A stretch of 64,000 nucleotides of DNA from Isoetes taiwanensis (Eukaryota > Streptophyta > Lycopodiopsida > Isoetales > Isoetaceae): positions 1,635,474-1,699,473 of the forward strand of contig JAJEKV010000045.1 in assembly GCA_021234155.1 (NCBI GenBank). The letters are read 5' to 3'. The notes under the pieces were generated by a model. That model did no database searches. It saw nothing but the letters and a program-made list of their open reading frames with translations, and was not told the origin of the DNA. The position numbers and the translations under genes are program-made. Shown one piece after another: positions 39,525 to 52,489 of the stretch; position 1 is the first letter of the stretch; every line of letters begins with the position of its first letter.

Positions 39525-41202
39525 AATGGAGAGTTGCCACAAAGACCGGATCCAAAACTCTTTGACAAGAAATTCATGAAGAGGATACAAGGATTGATAG
39601 ATAATGGAACGCTATATTTGCAAAGCACAATCTTGGGCGGCTCAAGACCTCTTTGAGGAAAACAAGAAGCTCAAAATGCAAGATGCAAAGGACTATGCCA
39701 TGGTGTTAAAGAGGATGCATGCGTTGGAGGAGGGCATCACGTAATTCTCGCAGAACGTTATGCGCAATGAGAGCCAAGATTTTGAGTGCTTCAAGAAAAA
39801 GGCTTGATGATGATGACATGAAGGAGCTAAAACGATTGTGCCAACTATACATCAAACACCAAGCTGCTGCCCGGGGCGTCAAAATAAAATCGTTTCTAGA
39901 GCGTGCTCAAGCACTTCTAGAATGCACGCTGGGTTTCGGCGTGCCTTTCAAAGCAGATTCGATCTCTCTACCGTACTTGATGACATTGGTTCATAAGGGT
40001 TTTGATGGACTGGAACTAGCCTGCGGGCCTGTGTCCTTATTCCTCATGAACATGATTGAAGATCCGACATTGTTCTATCAGAAGGTTGATCTAGACCAGT
40101 GGTACAAGACCTGTTTGGATAGGGAGGAACTGGATAGTTTCAGTTTGCTTGTATTCTGCATGCCTCACAATCAGGCGACGACAGTTTCACAATGGGCAGC
40201 AGATATTAATTTCAACAAGAAGATTTTGTATTCCATATATGAGTTAGAGGCATTGAGTGCAGTCGGTCTTCCAAAGACCTCAAGTTTTGCAAATGTTATA
40301 TTGTGGTTTAGTGTCTCGCCATAATAGTCTTGACCCGACAAATGATGGTCAAGTGAACTCCTGTACATGGATAAGTTCATGGCCTCGAACAAGAATCTAG
40401 ATCCCTAGAAGGGCAAAAAATTCATGGAGGATGTGCCAACATTTGACAAGTCAGCACAGATGGCACCTTAGGTCCTATCCACAAGATACCAATACGCCCC
40501 AGGGTTATCAAGTACTTTGTCACGAGCTTGGTAGAAGATGATCATATTGTGTGCGAGTGATACATGAATGAATTATTCTCCCAAGGGGCTATTTTATATA
40601 GAACGAAGCCAATATCGATAATTAGTGACAAAGCCCTTCTTGACCCAATAAAGTCATATTTGGGTGCACAACATGACCACTTTGTGAATAAGAAGAATGA
40701 GTTAATCAATGAGGGGGAAAGAACAGAGAAAGAGATGGGAAACAACCACAATAATCCAAAGAATCCCTTGACAGACATGGAAGATCGGGCGCTAGAGAAA
40801 GTGCTGGCAAGAATACGAGGAGATGAGCACACTTACCAGAGAACCTCACCAACATTGCTAACTGGCATCATTCATCATTTCAGGGAACTTGCTTAAACGG
40901 CTCACCCAGTTTCATCATCCTCAATGTCACTGTCGGAGTTATCCGACCACGTTTGCGCCCCCATGACGAATTCAAACATGGCTCTACGAAAAAGTCAAGA
41001 ATACCACTCGAGAAGAATTATGAAGTAGACTCTCAAAAAAATTGAAGCGGACTTTTGAGACAAATCAGAAGTAGAACTTTAAAAAAAATCCAGATTTGGT
41101 GTCAGAGGCAGATTCACTATAAAAAACAAAAGGTGCAGCAAACAGGATCCCAACTCTTGATCCGAAAATGGATTACTAGTTAAAGCCAAATTAAACTGGG
41201 AT
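39525..41202 (+). pseudogene. Downstream part of the unidentified split region
   Basis: After the LINE the interrupted frame runs on to a stop near 39,655. Two further plus-strand open frames follow: 39,719-40,324 (201 codons, contains CQLYIKHQAAARGVKIK and DLDQWYKTCLDREELD) and 40,564-40,896 (110 codons, acidic/basic, contains EKVLARIRGDEHTYQR). Neither resembles a family I know. They may be parts of one decayed gene or mobile element, cut again at 41,202 by the Ty3 insertion. Confidence 0.4.
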
Positions 41203-41782
41203 TGTTTGGGGTCGGGTTCGGGAACTCGAAGAAGACCCCCTCCGTGTGAGGACCCGTGGATCTAACAGAGAGTCCGGGGACTATGTCACGGATTTGCAAG
41301 AAGAGAAGAAGAAGAAGAAAACAGAACAAATGAGAGGAAAATGATAAGCTTCTTTGATATCAATGATGAACATACATGAGCTCTCGCTAATAGAGAGAAG
41401 AACCGAAAGGAGACAAGACTCAAAACTCATCTAGAACTCATGTCGCGAGCTCTAGTCATATATATAGTACAATGGCCTTGGGCCCAATATAGACACTGAC
41501 CGATCTCGGTGCCGACTCACGGAAGGAGGCCTCGATTTGTGTGAATGTGGGCGGTGCCTCTTGAAGTGCCTCGACCATGCCGACGCCGACGCTGGCGGTG
41601 ACGGGCCGGTCACTTGTCCGAAGCGGGCGCCTCTTGATAGGCTTTGATTGCGTGGTTCCGGCCGCTTGGTCTTCACGCTGAGCCTTTGATGGCTGACCCC
41701 GGATCGAACCGGGAGGATCCTTGAGCTTGACCGGTTCTGTCAGATGCATGAATAGTCCTGTACTGTGAGGCACAGACTAACA
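41203..41782 (-). repeat. 3' LTR of the outer element
   Basis: 580 bp, TG...CA ends on the minus strand (TGTTAGTC ... CCCCAAACA). Internal TATA-like CTATATATATGAC. It is followed internally by a purine tract (CTCCCCACC on the plus strand at 41,783). Confidence 0.9.
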
Positions 41783-43200
41783 CTCCCCACCAAACGACAC
41801 TCAGAGTGAAGAAAAGGAGGAAGGGTTTTGAGGGCGGAAGCCATCTGTGCGAAAGTGATCCTCACGGGGGAGTGAGGGACTCGCACCATTATGGCATCGC
41901 CAATGAGATCCCGGCGTGTTTGAAGAGCAGGAGGAGTGTTGTGGCCAAGGGCAGGATCTGCATCAATAAGAAAGCGAGATCGTACCATGTCTTCAAAGGG
42001 GCGCATGGGCGCTCAAGAAATGTACCGACATTCCATGAGGGAGGCAGGTCCGAGGCCAAAGGCAATCGGCTAATCGGCATTCGGATTGTAGTGAAAAATG
42101 GGACGCCGATTTAAGGAGCTGAGCAAAATGCATTTGAGAGCAGCACAAAACCTCGCTTGAAGATGGATCAAGGATCAGGTGAGGTGGTGGCATTCGCAAG
42201 AAGGTGTCAAGACCATGAAGCGCGATCCCACGCCGCTGCCAACCACGCCATTAGCAATATAGATCCACCGTGGTGGTATCCAGAGTGGCACCTTCTTCCC
42301 AATGTGAGCGGGCGAACAAAACGTGGATCCCACCGAGATCCGTCGAGATCTGAGGTGGAGTCCATCCGCGATGACCATCCATGACCTTGGTCCAAAAAGG
42401 GAGGCGCCAATCGGGAAGTCGTGAACCCGGGGCGGAGGTACACCTGGAAGCATAGGGAGAAGGAACCATGCCCGTGGGCGTGGGTTGCCGAGCGGTCTCC
42501 CCGAATTGATCGACAAGATCCGGATCAAGAGCTTGACACCATCGATCCCAAAGAGAAGCAGAGAGTTGAGAGTTGACCGGAGGGCTATCCCATCCTGGGT
42601 GGGGACCGCTCTTACGGGATGGACCGCCTTGCTATCCAACGAGCCCGTAATTGATTATAACCTCGCGAGGTCTTTGCAGATATAAATTTGTGCATAGGAA
42701 GATCCTGGGATGTCCTAGATACTTCCCAAGGCCGCTCGGGCTTGCCGGAGAGATAAATGATTGGCAAGCTCGTGCATGTACTCCTCGATGAAGAGTGTGG
42801 GTCCGAGCATGATCAGCAAGATATGGATTGTTATCCTGAAGCAACCATTCGCTGATTGGGGTCACCACGAAAGAGTCGGGCGTGGCCCATCTCTAAGTGT
42901 TCCCGTGTATCACCCGGATAGAAATCATGAAATATGTAAGCCATGGGCTGAACAACTCTGAAGGTGATAAAGTCTGGATCGACAAAGGCATGAGATCAAA
43001 GACCAAAAGGGCACAAAGATAACCCTTTGTCTTCAATGGAGAGTTCGCCAAACCCAAGAAAATCTGCGCGCTCCGGGGAATATTCACAGGTCCATTCGCC
43101 GCATGCCACTTCGAAAAGGAAGAGGTGGCGGCAGCAACCACATAATCGTGATAGCAGGAAGGAACTGGGGAAGTCCAAAGGCATTCTGCGGAATAATGGC
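41783..43200 (-). pseudogene. Outer element: distal 3' region between extra ORF and LTR
   Basis: About 1.4 kb matching 57,000-58,256 of the inner copy. Several short open frames in different phases suggest a once longer reading frame, now decayed. No motif was recognised. Confidence 0.4.
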
Positions 43201-44767
43201 GGTATGGCTGTCAAGTTTGCTTGAGCCCTCATCGCCAGATCAATAGCTTTTCAGCACTGTTGTTCAAGATCACGGATCCGGTTGTCCTTTTCTAGCAAGC
43301 AAAGGGATTGGTGGTCGGACCCGCTTCAGGCGGAAGTGTTGACCCGGGAGGAGGATTGCCCCAGTATTGAGACGGCACGGCAATCTCCGGCGTCATCAAG
43401 AATCTTCTGCTTCGCACCTCTCGTAAGCTGATCTTGAAAGAGGTGAGTCGAGAGGTTCATTGTAGAAAGTCGAGCCGCCAAGGAGGCAATTTGAGCCGCC
43501 CCGCTCTGTAAGGTTTTGAACTTGAGTGCTGAAATTTTCACAAAAGTTGAAAGTACAAGGCGTTGAGCTTAGCAATATCTCAAGGCCCTTGGTATCCAGG
43601 AGAGCTTCTTTTGGACTTGTTGTGCTCAATAAATTCTGAATTTACGATTGGAGCCGAGCTGTTGATCCTGCAGTTGGCTGACTTGATCGCACTTTTTGAG
43701 ATCTGTATGAGCCCGTAAGAGAGCTCCGTGCTTGTCTTGAAGTTTGGCCTCCAAAGTTGCAACTTGGGCAAGGGCGGCTTGAAGGTCGGTGTACCGCATC
43801 AGAGGCCTCTAGTGCTATTTGAACCCCGGTCATAAGAGCGTCTTGGGATTCTTGTAACTTGAGAACAGCAGCTTGAGCATCCTGCTGATACTGATACAAC
43901 AACCGACGAGGGTGTTGTGGTGGTGGAGCCGGCTGTTGCCTGGTTTGTGATGTTTGGGAAAGATGGTGTGAACCCGGATGGTGTAGCCGAGGAGGAGACA
44001 AAGTGACATGGGTGTGCCGATTTTGGACATGACCGGTGGAAGAAGGGCGATGGAAGTGCCACTCGGTTAGTCGTGGAAGGGACGTTTGAGTGGAATTATG
44101 AGAATTTTGTGGTGTGGGAGGGAAGTAATGACGGATGAGGGCTTGAAGGTGGCCTCCCACAGAAACTTCAGAAATGGAAGTGGCACCCCGAAGGCGGTCC
44201 ACTTCTTGGAGAAGACGATAGAACATCAATTGGGGCCAATCGATGTGGTGGTTGGAGTGTGTAGCAGTGATGACCATGTTATAGAAAGGCTTATTGATAT
44301 GGGTGTTCTTGATAGAATACCCAAGGAACTTGCGCCACAGAAACTTAACAAAGGTTTCGTGAGGCTTGTCGATATTGGTCAGACGATGCATATTGGCATG
44401 ATAAGGAGGTGCACCAAACTCTGTGACATCTAGATCCTGTATGGCAGACCATGATAAACAAGGGGTTTGCAAGGGAATATGAAATACCTCAGAAATCAAA
44501 TGTTGAGTCAGCGAAATGGTGGTGCCATCGACCACAGTGGTGTATCCATTTGGGCTGTTAACGATATTGGCGATGAACCGCTTCGGGTTGGTCGATTTGG
44601 AGTAGGAAGTTCCATTTGAGAGAATTTTAAAGCTTTTGTCGCTCAACTTCTTTATTTGGGCCAACAAGGGCTTCACGGAAAGTGGGCGTCAAGAAGGAGA
44701 CAGACTCAAAAAGAGCCGGATCCTTGAGAGCAGTAGCTTGAAGTGTAGAAAATCTTGGGGCAGCCAT
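43201..44767 (-). pseudogene. Outer element: extra ORF (ORF3) downstream of integrase
   Basis: Starts at ATG 44,767 (MAAPRFSTLQATALKD). The first part (about residues 1-220) is globular, with a block HETFVKFLWRKFLGYSIKNT and WPQLMFYRLLQEVDRLRG, reminiscent of plant transposon-associated proteins of unknown function. A Pro/His/Ser-rich linker and a long Gln/Ala/Leu coiled coil follow. At least two frameshifts interrupt it. The inner copy at 55,261 carries the same protein. Confidence 0.7.
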
Positions 44768-45263
44768 GGTAACGATTTGCAGAAACGAAGAGTGATTCAA
44801 AGGCGGAGGACGAAAGCCAAGCACGGAGGACAAAGGCGCAGAGGAACGAAAAGGTTTTAGGGCGCACAACTGGAGGCGAAGAGGTATGAAGAGAGCTTAA
44901 ACCGAGTCTGTTGATGGTGCCGTGTGTCGAAAAGATGCCAAGGAGGTATTGAGAGGCAAAATTTGGCTAAGTCCCCGAAAAACGTAAGGGAGAAGCAATG
45001 AAGCGGTGAGGATGAGACGCGGAGAGAAGGATCGGATGTGACAAAGGCCAAAGGACACATATTAATTGTTGACGGGTATGAAAAGAAGCAAGGGCATTTA
45101 ATGCAGGCAACTCGAAGTGGGATATCATGAAAACGAATGTGTCAGAGAGTACCCTGGCTAGATTTGCGGCGGGAGAAAAGATTCTCAGTTTAGAAAGAGC
45201 CTTGCATTGCAAACACGTTGGCGAATTTCTGATTGGTCCACGCCGACAAGGAGTTCCTCGATT

Positions 45264-45579
45264 GGCTATATAAGATAAACCGAGTAAACGGCATCCGATG
45301 GCGCCAAAGCATGGTCGCCGCTGGTTTGAACGAGGGCGCACTATGCCCACGAAACGTCGAGGAGTGGATTACCCGCAAGATGAATTGTTCGGACCTTCTA
45401 GCACCGCCACACCGTATGGCGTGAGAATGGATTTGGTGTGCCGGGATGGCCGAACATCCCACCAAGACCCAACGGATGGAGGTGGTTCTCAAGACCTTAT
45501 TTGGGATCCCCGGCAGAACCTCTACCATCTCCTCAGATCACCTCTACTCCAACCCGGAGTAGAGGGTTTTTCCTCTTAG
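45264..45579 (+). other. Antisense TATA and short ORF within the outer element
   Basis: On the strand opposite the element's genes, CTATATAAG (45,266-45,274) lies just after ATTGG (CCAAT-type) boxes, and a 93-codon frame runs 45,298-45,579. The TATA is conserved in the inner copy (54,757-54,768), but the frame is broken there. Confidence 0.35.
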
Positions 45580-45699
45580 GTTTTAGTAGATAGGGCTCGA
45601 GTCTTTTTGTATATAGGGCAAAGGCCCATAGCGGAAATAGTGGCAAGACCCGCATTTTGTAAAAAAAATATCCACTATAATATAATATGCCTTTCTAGT

Positions 45700-47848
45700 C
45701 ACTTTACGTGGTGTTTGCTTCTTGAATCAGATTCTGTTTGTGGATTGTCGCTTTACGTGTGTGATGAAATGTTTTGAGACGAAAACCATTAACCAATGTA
45801 GGTAGTGGAGTGCCATCTAACTCGCTTTGAATGTTTTGAGCGTTTGTCATGTAAAGATTTCTGTTGTCCTTGAACAATTTGATAAGCATCCAAGTTCATC
45901 CAATTGTTCGAAACTTGAGTAGACCCTTTCTTTGAGAAAATTTTTGTACGGTTGGAATCATAAAGAAGAACCAAATCACGGCCATAAACCAATTTGAATG
46001 TTTTTGTATTCTTCGATGGGAAGTTTTTTGTCATGTAAAGTCAAATTTTTTGCAATGGTGACCGTCCATGAAGAACATGATGAATATAAACACGTAATAG
46101 TATGATTGATGAAATAGACGCCCACGATCAGCGACCAGCCCGCGGGGCAGCGGCCGTAATCGCGTGATAATTTGTTGATAGAGGACCCTAGCCGTGCTTG
46201 CCGCAGGTGTTGTCCGGAAGGGCACAAGCTTCCGCCCATTTGGTAGCGTGAGCCAGTGAGAACTGGGGATGTAACGGCACGGTGTGCCGCTAGAGGATCT
46301 ATAGGTCCCACAAAAGTCCATACCCCATTTGCTGAAGGGAAGTGGCGTGGCGACCCGGTGTCAAGGGAAGAGCGCCACGGTCAGCATCCCACCCGGCCGG
46401 GCAAGCGCCACGCGTCTTGGCGTGGGCGTGAGCATCTTTGAAGAGTGGGCCAAAATACCCAGCTAGAAGGATTTTCGCGGCGTGGTGTCATCATGAAAAT
46501 GACCACCACCTAGCCCTTGATGAGCTTCTCGAACAATATCCGGAACTTCATGAGGTAGAAACACGTCGAAGGATGGGTGTCCTTACCTTTTTGTAGAGAT
46601 GTCCGCAACCATGGTGTAGTCACGGACCTCTGAGAAAATTGATGGCGGCGGATTGTCGCTTGGCGGAGAGAGCCGCCTCGCCTTTCTGGTGGAAGAGCAC
46701 CCGTGAGGAGGTACTGCTGAAAATCATGGAACCAATGTGGTGTTGCCGTGACTAAAAAGAGCCGAGCATCGTGAAAGGCGCACGAGACTCCGGTTGAGGG
46801 ATCATCCGTGGATGCGTGAAAGATAATCCGGATCGACATGAGATTTGCGGCCTTATGAGCGATTTCAAAAGGAGCAAATTCTTTGAGAAGAAGGACCCAA
46901 CGAAAGCAATGCGGCCCGTGGCGTGGACTTGTTGATCAAATAAAGGAGTGCTTGGTGGTCCACAAAGAACTTGATTTGACCGCCCAAAAGGTAGTGACGG
47001 GCGTTGGACACAGAAAATGAGACCCAAAGCTTCACGCCTGCGTGGCGTAATAGTTGCGCCGCCAGAATTGAGTTTTCTCACGCGAGCGTGGCGATTTGGT
47101 TTGTCGGTGCAGCGCATCATATTCTTGAGAAAGAACAGCTCCAATAGCAAACGCCGGAGACATCTACATGAACATGAAAGGGCTTGTCCCATTGAGGAGG
47201 AACAAGAACCGGCGGCTCGAGTAAGCAAAAGCTTCAATTTGTTGGAAAGAAACATCCGCCTGGGAATTCCAAGCCGTGTGGATTGGCTCACCCGTGAGTT
47301 TATGAATGGGATCGCAATGGTGCTAGTCCGTGTATGAAGGTGGAGTAATAATTGACCTTACCTGTGAAAGAGCGTGTCTCCTTGATATTGGCTGGTGTTT
47401 GAGCCTTGAGCACAATAACCGATTTTGGCGTGATCGTGGTGATACACCGCTTTGGCGACAACATGGCCTTAACAGTAACACACGAGGTGACACAAAAGGT
47501 GCATTTCTCAGATTGAGACTAATGCGGACTCATCACATTTCTCGGAAAGACGAGTTCCAATTTATCCAAATGGTCAGCCATGGGAATCAGAGAGAGAGAA
47601 GTCATCTTGAAAAATTTGCAAGAAGGGATTTTCCTTCATGAAATCATGAAAACCGAGAGCATAATCGCGTTGGAAACGTTGATGGAGAGTTTGATAATCC
47701 AAAAGGAACCACCTTATAGGCAAAAAAGTGCCCCACGGGTGGTGAAAGTAGTCTTGAGTTGATCAGATTCTTTTGATTGAGATCCGATTGTAGCCGAAAA
47801 ACCATCCATGAAGGAGTACATCTCATGTCCAGCCACTTCTTCCAGAAC
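45700..47848 (-). pseudogene. Outer element: RT (part), RNase H and integrase
   Basis: Minus-strand frames carry the reverse-transcriptase piece (YSFMDGF, then FLQIFQDDF in place of YxDD, near 47,600-47,630), RNase H (DQQVHATG region mutated, 46,850-47,291), and integrase (HHCC zinc region near 46,480; MDFCGTYR near 46,315). The segment stops at 47,843-47,848 inside reverse transcriptase, where the inner copy begins. Confidence 0.8.
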
Positions 47849-48367
47849 CAGGTCAAGCTCAAAGGATCCTCGATTCAGCCACGGGTCAGCCATCAAAGGC
47901 TCAGCGGAAGACCAAGCAGCAGACCACGCAATCAAAGCCTATCAAGAGGCGCCGGACAAGTGGACGGCCCGCCACACCGCCACCGCGTCGGCCACAAGAT
48001 GATTCGAGGCACTTCAAGAGGCACCGCCCACATTCCTCAGAATCGGGCCTCCTTCCGAGTCGGCACCGAGATCGATCAGTGTTATATTGGGCCCAAGGCC
48101 ATTGTACTATATATATGACTAGAGCTCGTGACATGAGTTCTAGATGAGTTTTGAGTCTTGTCTCCTTCGGTTCTTCTCTCTAAGTAGAGCTCATGTATGT
48201 TCATCATTGATATCAAGGAAGCTTATCATTTTCCTCTCATTTGTTCTGTTTTTCTTCTTCTTCTTCTCTTCTGCAAATCCAGCGTGACATAGTCCGGACT
48301 CTCTGTTAGATCCACGGGTCCTCACGGAGGGCTGTCTTCCAGAGTTCCCCAACCCGGACCCCAAACA
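47843..48367 (+). repeat. 5' LTR of the inner element, 5'-truncated
   Basis: Aligns with the other three LTRs from about LTR position 44 to the CCCCAAACA end. TATA-like CTATATATATGACT at 48,107-48,120. Its first bases are fused to the outer element's reverse transcriptase through a shared CAGAAC. Confidence 0.88.
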
Positions 48368-48390
48368 CCGTCGCCGCTGCGGGGTCTGAT
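48368..48390 (+). promoter_or_regulatory. Primer-binding site (tRNA-Asp-like)
   Basis: CCGTCGCCGCTGCGGGG directly after the LTR. The outer copy (62,034-62,053, minus) reads CCGCCGCCGCTGCCGGG. This is close to the TGGCGCCGTTGCCGGGG site that Athila-type elements use with tRNA-Asp, as I recall. Confidence 0.5.
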
Positions 48391-48411
48391 TCCATCTTAC
48401 TTTCCGTCGCC

Positions 48412-50700
48412 ATGTGCGTCCGAAATTTCACGCCAGAAGAACTCCTTTCTCAGACGGCCTCTCGCTTGAGCGCCATCAGCGTCGGGGAAACTGTCATGCG
48501 ACATGTATGGATCTGCTTATGACATAGAGGGAGGCCATCTTCTGGCCTAGGAACCATCGCGCCACCAACCCTCGTGTCCCGTCTTCGTCGGTTCCGCCCC
48601 CAAGCGTGCAAAACATTGCTCACAACCTCGGGCCACCTCATCACTATCGAGAGCCCTATCGGGCTCAACCTTCTCAACCGTACTTTCATACACTGAACAT
48701 GCCTACATCCATCATTCTTGGAGGGCCATACGCCTCTTCCTTCACAACCATCATCTCCCCCGGGTGGGCAAGGATATCCACAAGTCTCTTTTGCGCCTAC
48801 CCAGGAATATCCTTTCCCTACATTTCCCACTGCCCTTCCTGTTTACAACCTTACAGATCTCAAAACCAATGCTCAAGCAACTTCAGTTCCTCAACCGCAG
48901 TCACCCCTTCATCAGGGTCCTTCAGGCACCATGCCACATCCAACTCAACCTCAATATCCTCACTATACTGTTCCTGTCCAGCCAAGCACTTTCACATCTA
49001 CCTTTCAGACCGAAACTGACTTATCCCACCTTTGGCAACACGAAGGCAAACCCTTAGACCAAAGTGCTCGTGCCCACATGGAAGAATTTGAGGCTCTAGC
49101 TGTCCTAAATGGTCATGCGCAACCTCAACTGAAATTCCACATCTTTTCCACCACCTTGGTGGCTCTCCTCATCAATGGCTCATGTCCAACAAAAGCCATT
49201 GGAAATAAGATGGTCAGAAAAATGCTAACCGCTTTTCGTCTCATTATGGGACCACGGATGATGATCAACTTCATCTCAAGCAACTCAATGAACTTCAACA
49301 AGAGCCCACCTGAGTTCCGCCGAGGATTTTTGCGGATCGACTTCACATTCTCGCTAAGTAAGCTCAAGGAGTACCCCACACAAAGCCGATTTTGGTCTGG
49401 TTTCTCCAAGGACTTCCTCGGCTATTCGACTCATGATCAATACTCGGCCCCAAGACTTTGGAGCAAAGCTATCAATCTTGTCAATCACTTTCGGCCAATG
49501 TTTCCTCCCGAGGCGTGGCTCTTCAAGAGCTCCCGTTCATTCCACCTGTCATGGTTCCCCGACGGCCGTTTCAGCCTCAACACGCTAATCCACAAAAGTC
49601 GGATCTCGTGCCATATTTGCAAATACCAAGAACATTTGGCAAATGAGTGCAACTCCACCAATGGCCCGCCTCATTGCAAGCGATGCAACATGTGCAATCA
49701 TGCCACGAAAAGAGTGCACTCGCACTCATCCCACACCGCTTCCACAACAAAATGGTTTATCAAGTGCAAACCACACCTCAAGAACAATCGCGACTATCGG
49801 AGCCACCACTTCGGTGCAACCCACTCAACTCTATCCGCAACAGAGCAACAACGGGATCCAACCCCACGACTCTTTTGATCCTTCTAAAGCTCGGTGTTAT
49901 CACCTTTGTCAAGAATGGGGTCCCAACTTCCTCAAGTTCCACAAGTTCGGTGCGACTTCCCGGCACAAATCAGACCACATCGGTCCGGGCACTTACCAAC
50001 TCTCGATTGCTAATGGCAAACAAGGCCCGAGACCGGTTCTTAAGAAGCCACCAAGAGCGCCAAAGAATCCCGCTTATCAACCAGCTCCAGCAAATCAACC
50101 TCACCGGATCAACAAGCACAGAGGAAATTTTTCGTGCACTTAATCCTCCAAATCCACCGTCAAATTGGGTTGGTTTAGTTTCACGCCGCACCAAGGCATC
50201 ACGCCCCTTGACCATTATTCCGAATGGCACGCGAACCCGCCTTTGCAGTTGACACCATTCCTCATGAGGACGACAAAAGGTTCACTTTGCACTGACTTGG
50301 AGAAGCTCATGCCACATGTCATGCCAAAGGTTCGCCAAAGCATTTTGAACCTCATGCAAGCAAGGCCGCACATTGGCAAATGTTCATGCCACCACCGTAG
50401 AGCTCAACAAAGACAAGATACACCTTCCACATCTCAACCTCCACGCCTCGCACGTATCCCAATATTGCCGCAGAGGTTGACTTTACTCAAAGAAGTTGTC
50501 GCTTCACTACCACGCACTCCAACCAAAGTGGAACCAGCAGATCCTTTTTCTCATGTGCCTCTAGAACTCCAAGAGGAGCTAGCCAAGATCAAGATTCCTT
50601 TAAGCTTGGCAACCATTTTGAAACTCTGTCCTGCTCTCAAGGACCAGTTACCACTCCCGACTGTTCTAGTTGGGGCTGTGGCTACCTCTACACCCACGGT
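48412..50700 (+). pseudogene. Inner element: gag with zinc knuckles
   Basis: Starts near ATG 48,412. Pro/Gln/Ser-rich N-terminal part, then a gag core (EEFEALAVLNGHAQPQLKFH) and a first CCHC knuckle CHICKYQEHLANEC (near 49,609). The second knuckle (HCKRCNMCNHAT, near 49,671) has lost its last cysteine by mutation or frameshift; the outer copy keeps it. A Pro-rich region follows. Frames shift several times. Confidence 0.75.
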
Positions 50701-51060
50701 CCATGCCACGGTGGGTAATCAAACAAGTCAACCATGTTCAAATAGATGGAGGTAGCAATAATCAATCTCATCACGGATAAACTCCGCAAACAAATGGGCA
50801 TCACACAACTCTTTCGTGCCCCATATGACATCAAGTTGGCTAATGGCCATATCACGCGACCTCAAGGTGTCACACCTCTTCTTCACATCAACATCGGTGA
50901 TCTCCGCTTCCCCATGGAATTTGGAGTTTGGAAAGTCGGGCGAAGATCCGTGTGACTATGAAATGTTGGTCGGCAGACCTTTTCTCCGCCAGCCAAGAGT
51001 ATCCATTATTGGGCCACGGACCGCTTAGTCATCCGATGGTCACCTCAATGCCACCATGGA
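50700..51060 (+). pseudogene. Inner element: aspartic protease region
   Basis: VHATVGNQ leads to an IDGGS active-site block, then LITDKLRKQMGITQLF and YDIKLANGHI. Here the bases after the active site (50,752 on) carry a small deletion. The motif is D-G-G-S rather than the usual D-S/T-G. Confidence 0.7.
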
Positions 51061-51639
51061 CTTGCAAAAAGTGCGGGATCATTTCGCTGAACATGCGGAA
51101 CCCTCTCTCTCTAACACCGATTCTCAAGAAGCTCAGAATATTTATCAAGTTCGTGCTCCACTCAAGGTGCCTCGTCATCCTACCCGAATATGCCGGATCC
51201 TTGGGGAGAAATGACTCTTTTGATCGTGACCGGCCGTGGCTGCTTTGCTTGACCCTACCCTGGCTCCTTGCAATCGAATCCAACGTGTTGATCACTTTTC
51301 AGATGCTGAACCTCCCGCAACTCCTCGTTGATGTACACTTGTTGCCATGAAGCAACCTCCGCCGGATGAAACTCAAGAACCCTCTTTTACCACGCAGTGC
51401 CACGCATCCGTTATGCTCCAACCTCCGCACACATTGTCCAAGATATCAAGTAATACCCCATATTCGACTCTTAAGTAGAGATAGTGGACGTGGGCAACAA
51501 TCAACCCGTCCGCATTGCAAGAAATCTTCCGCCCCTTATCGTATCAGGCCGCAAGTTGTTCAAAAATTCAAACACATTTTCACGGAGTTACAGAGATCTT
51601 CGGGAATCAACAAAAAGCTTGGGGAACTCACCATTCCTA

Positions 51640-52400
51640 CCAAATCTGATGCACCACCAGTTTAGCAACGACAAGACGGGCCAACCCTAATTACGCGGAT
51701 CGTCAAGGCGGAAATTGACAAACTCCTTGCCGCAGGTTTGATCTATGAGGTCACACATTCTGAATGGGTGAGCCCCATCGCCATTGCCCTCAAACACAAT
51801 GGTAAGATCCGCGTGCGGTGGACTACCGGAACTCAATCGTGCCACGAGTGATCATTTTTCCACTTCCCTTCACGCACTGTGTTCTGGAAGAAGTGGTGGA
51901 CATGAGATGTACTCCTTCATGGATGGTTTTTTCCGGCTACAATCGATCTCAATCAAAGAATCTGATCAACTCAAGACTACTTTCACCACCCCGCGGGGCA
52001 CTTTTTGCCTACAAGGTGGTTCCTTTTAGATTATCAAACTCTCCATCAACGTTTCAACGATCATGCTCTCGCTTTTTTTCATGATTTCATGAAGGAAAAT
52101 CCCTTCTTGCAAATTTTTCAAGATGACTTCTCCTGCCTTTCTGGTTCCATGGCTGACCATTTGGATAAATTGGAACTCGCCTTCCGTAAATGTGATGAGT
52201 CCGCATTAGTCTCAATCTCCGAAATGCACCTTTTGTGTCACCTCGGTGCCCCTGTTAGGCCATGTTGTCAAGAAAGTGTATCACCACGATCCCGCCAAAA
52301 TCGGTTTGTGTGCTCAAGGCTCACGCACCAGCCAATATCAAGGAGACACGCCTCTTTCCCGGGTAAGGTCAATTATTACTCCACCTTCATACCGGACTAG
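51640..52400 (+). pseudogene. Inner element: reverse transcriptase
   Basis: Broken frames preserve AEIDKLLAAGLIYEV, SEWVSPIAIALK, the YRELN block, YSFMDGF, ESDQLKTTFTT, VPFRLSNSPSTFQ and FLQIFQDDF (YxDD replaced by FQDD). Confidence 0.85.
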
Positions 52401-52489
52401 CAGCCATTGCAGATCCCATTCATAAACTCACGGGTGGCTAATCCACCCGGGCTTTGAATTCCTGTGCGGATGCCGCTTTCCAACAGGCT

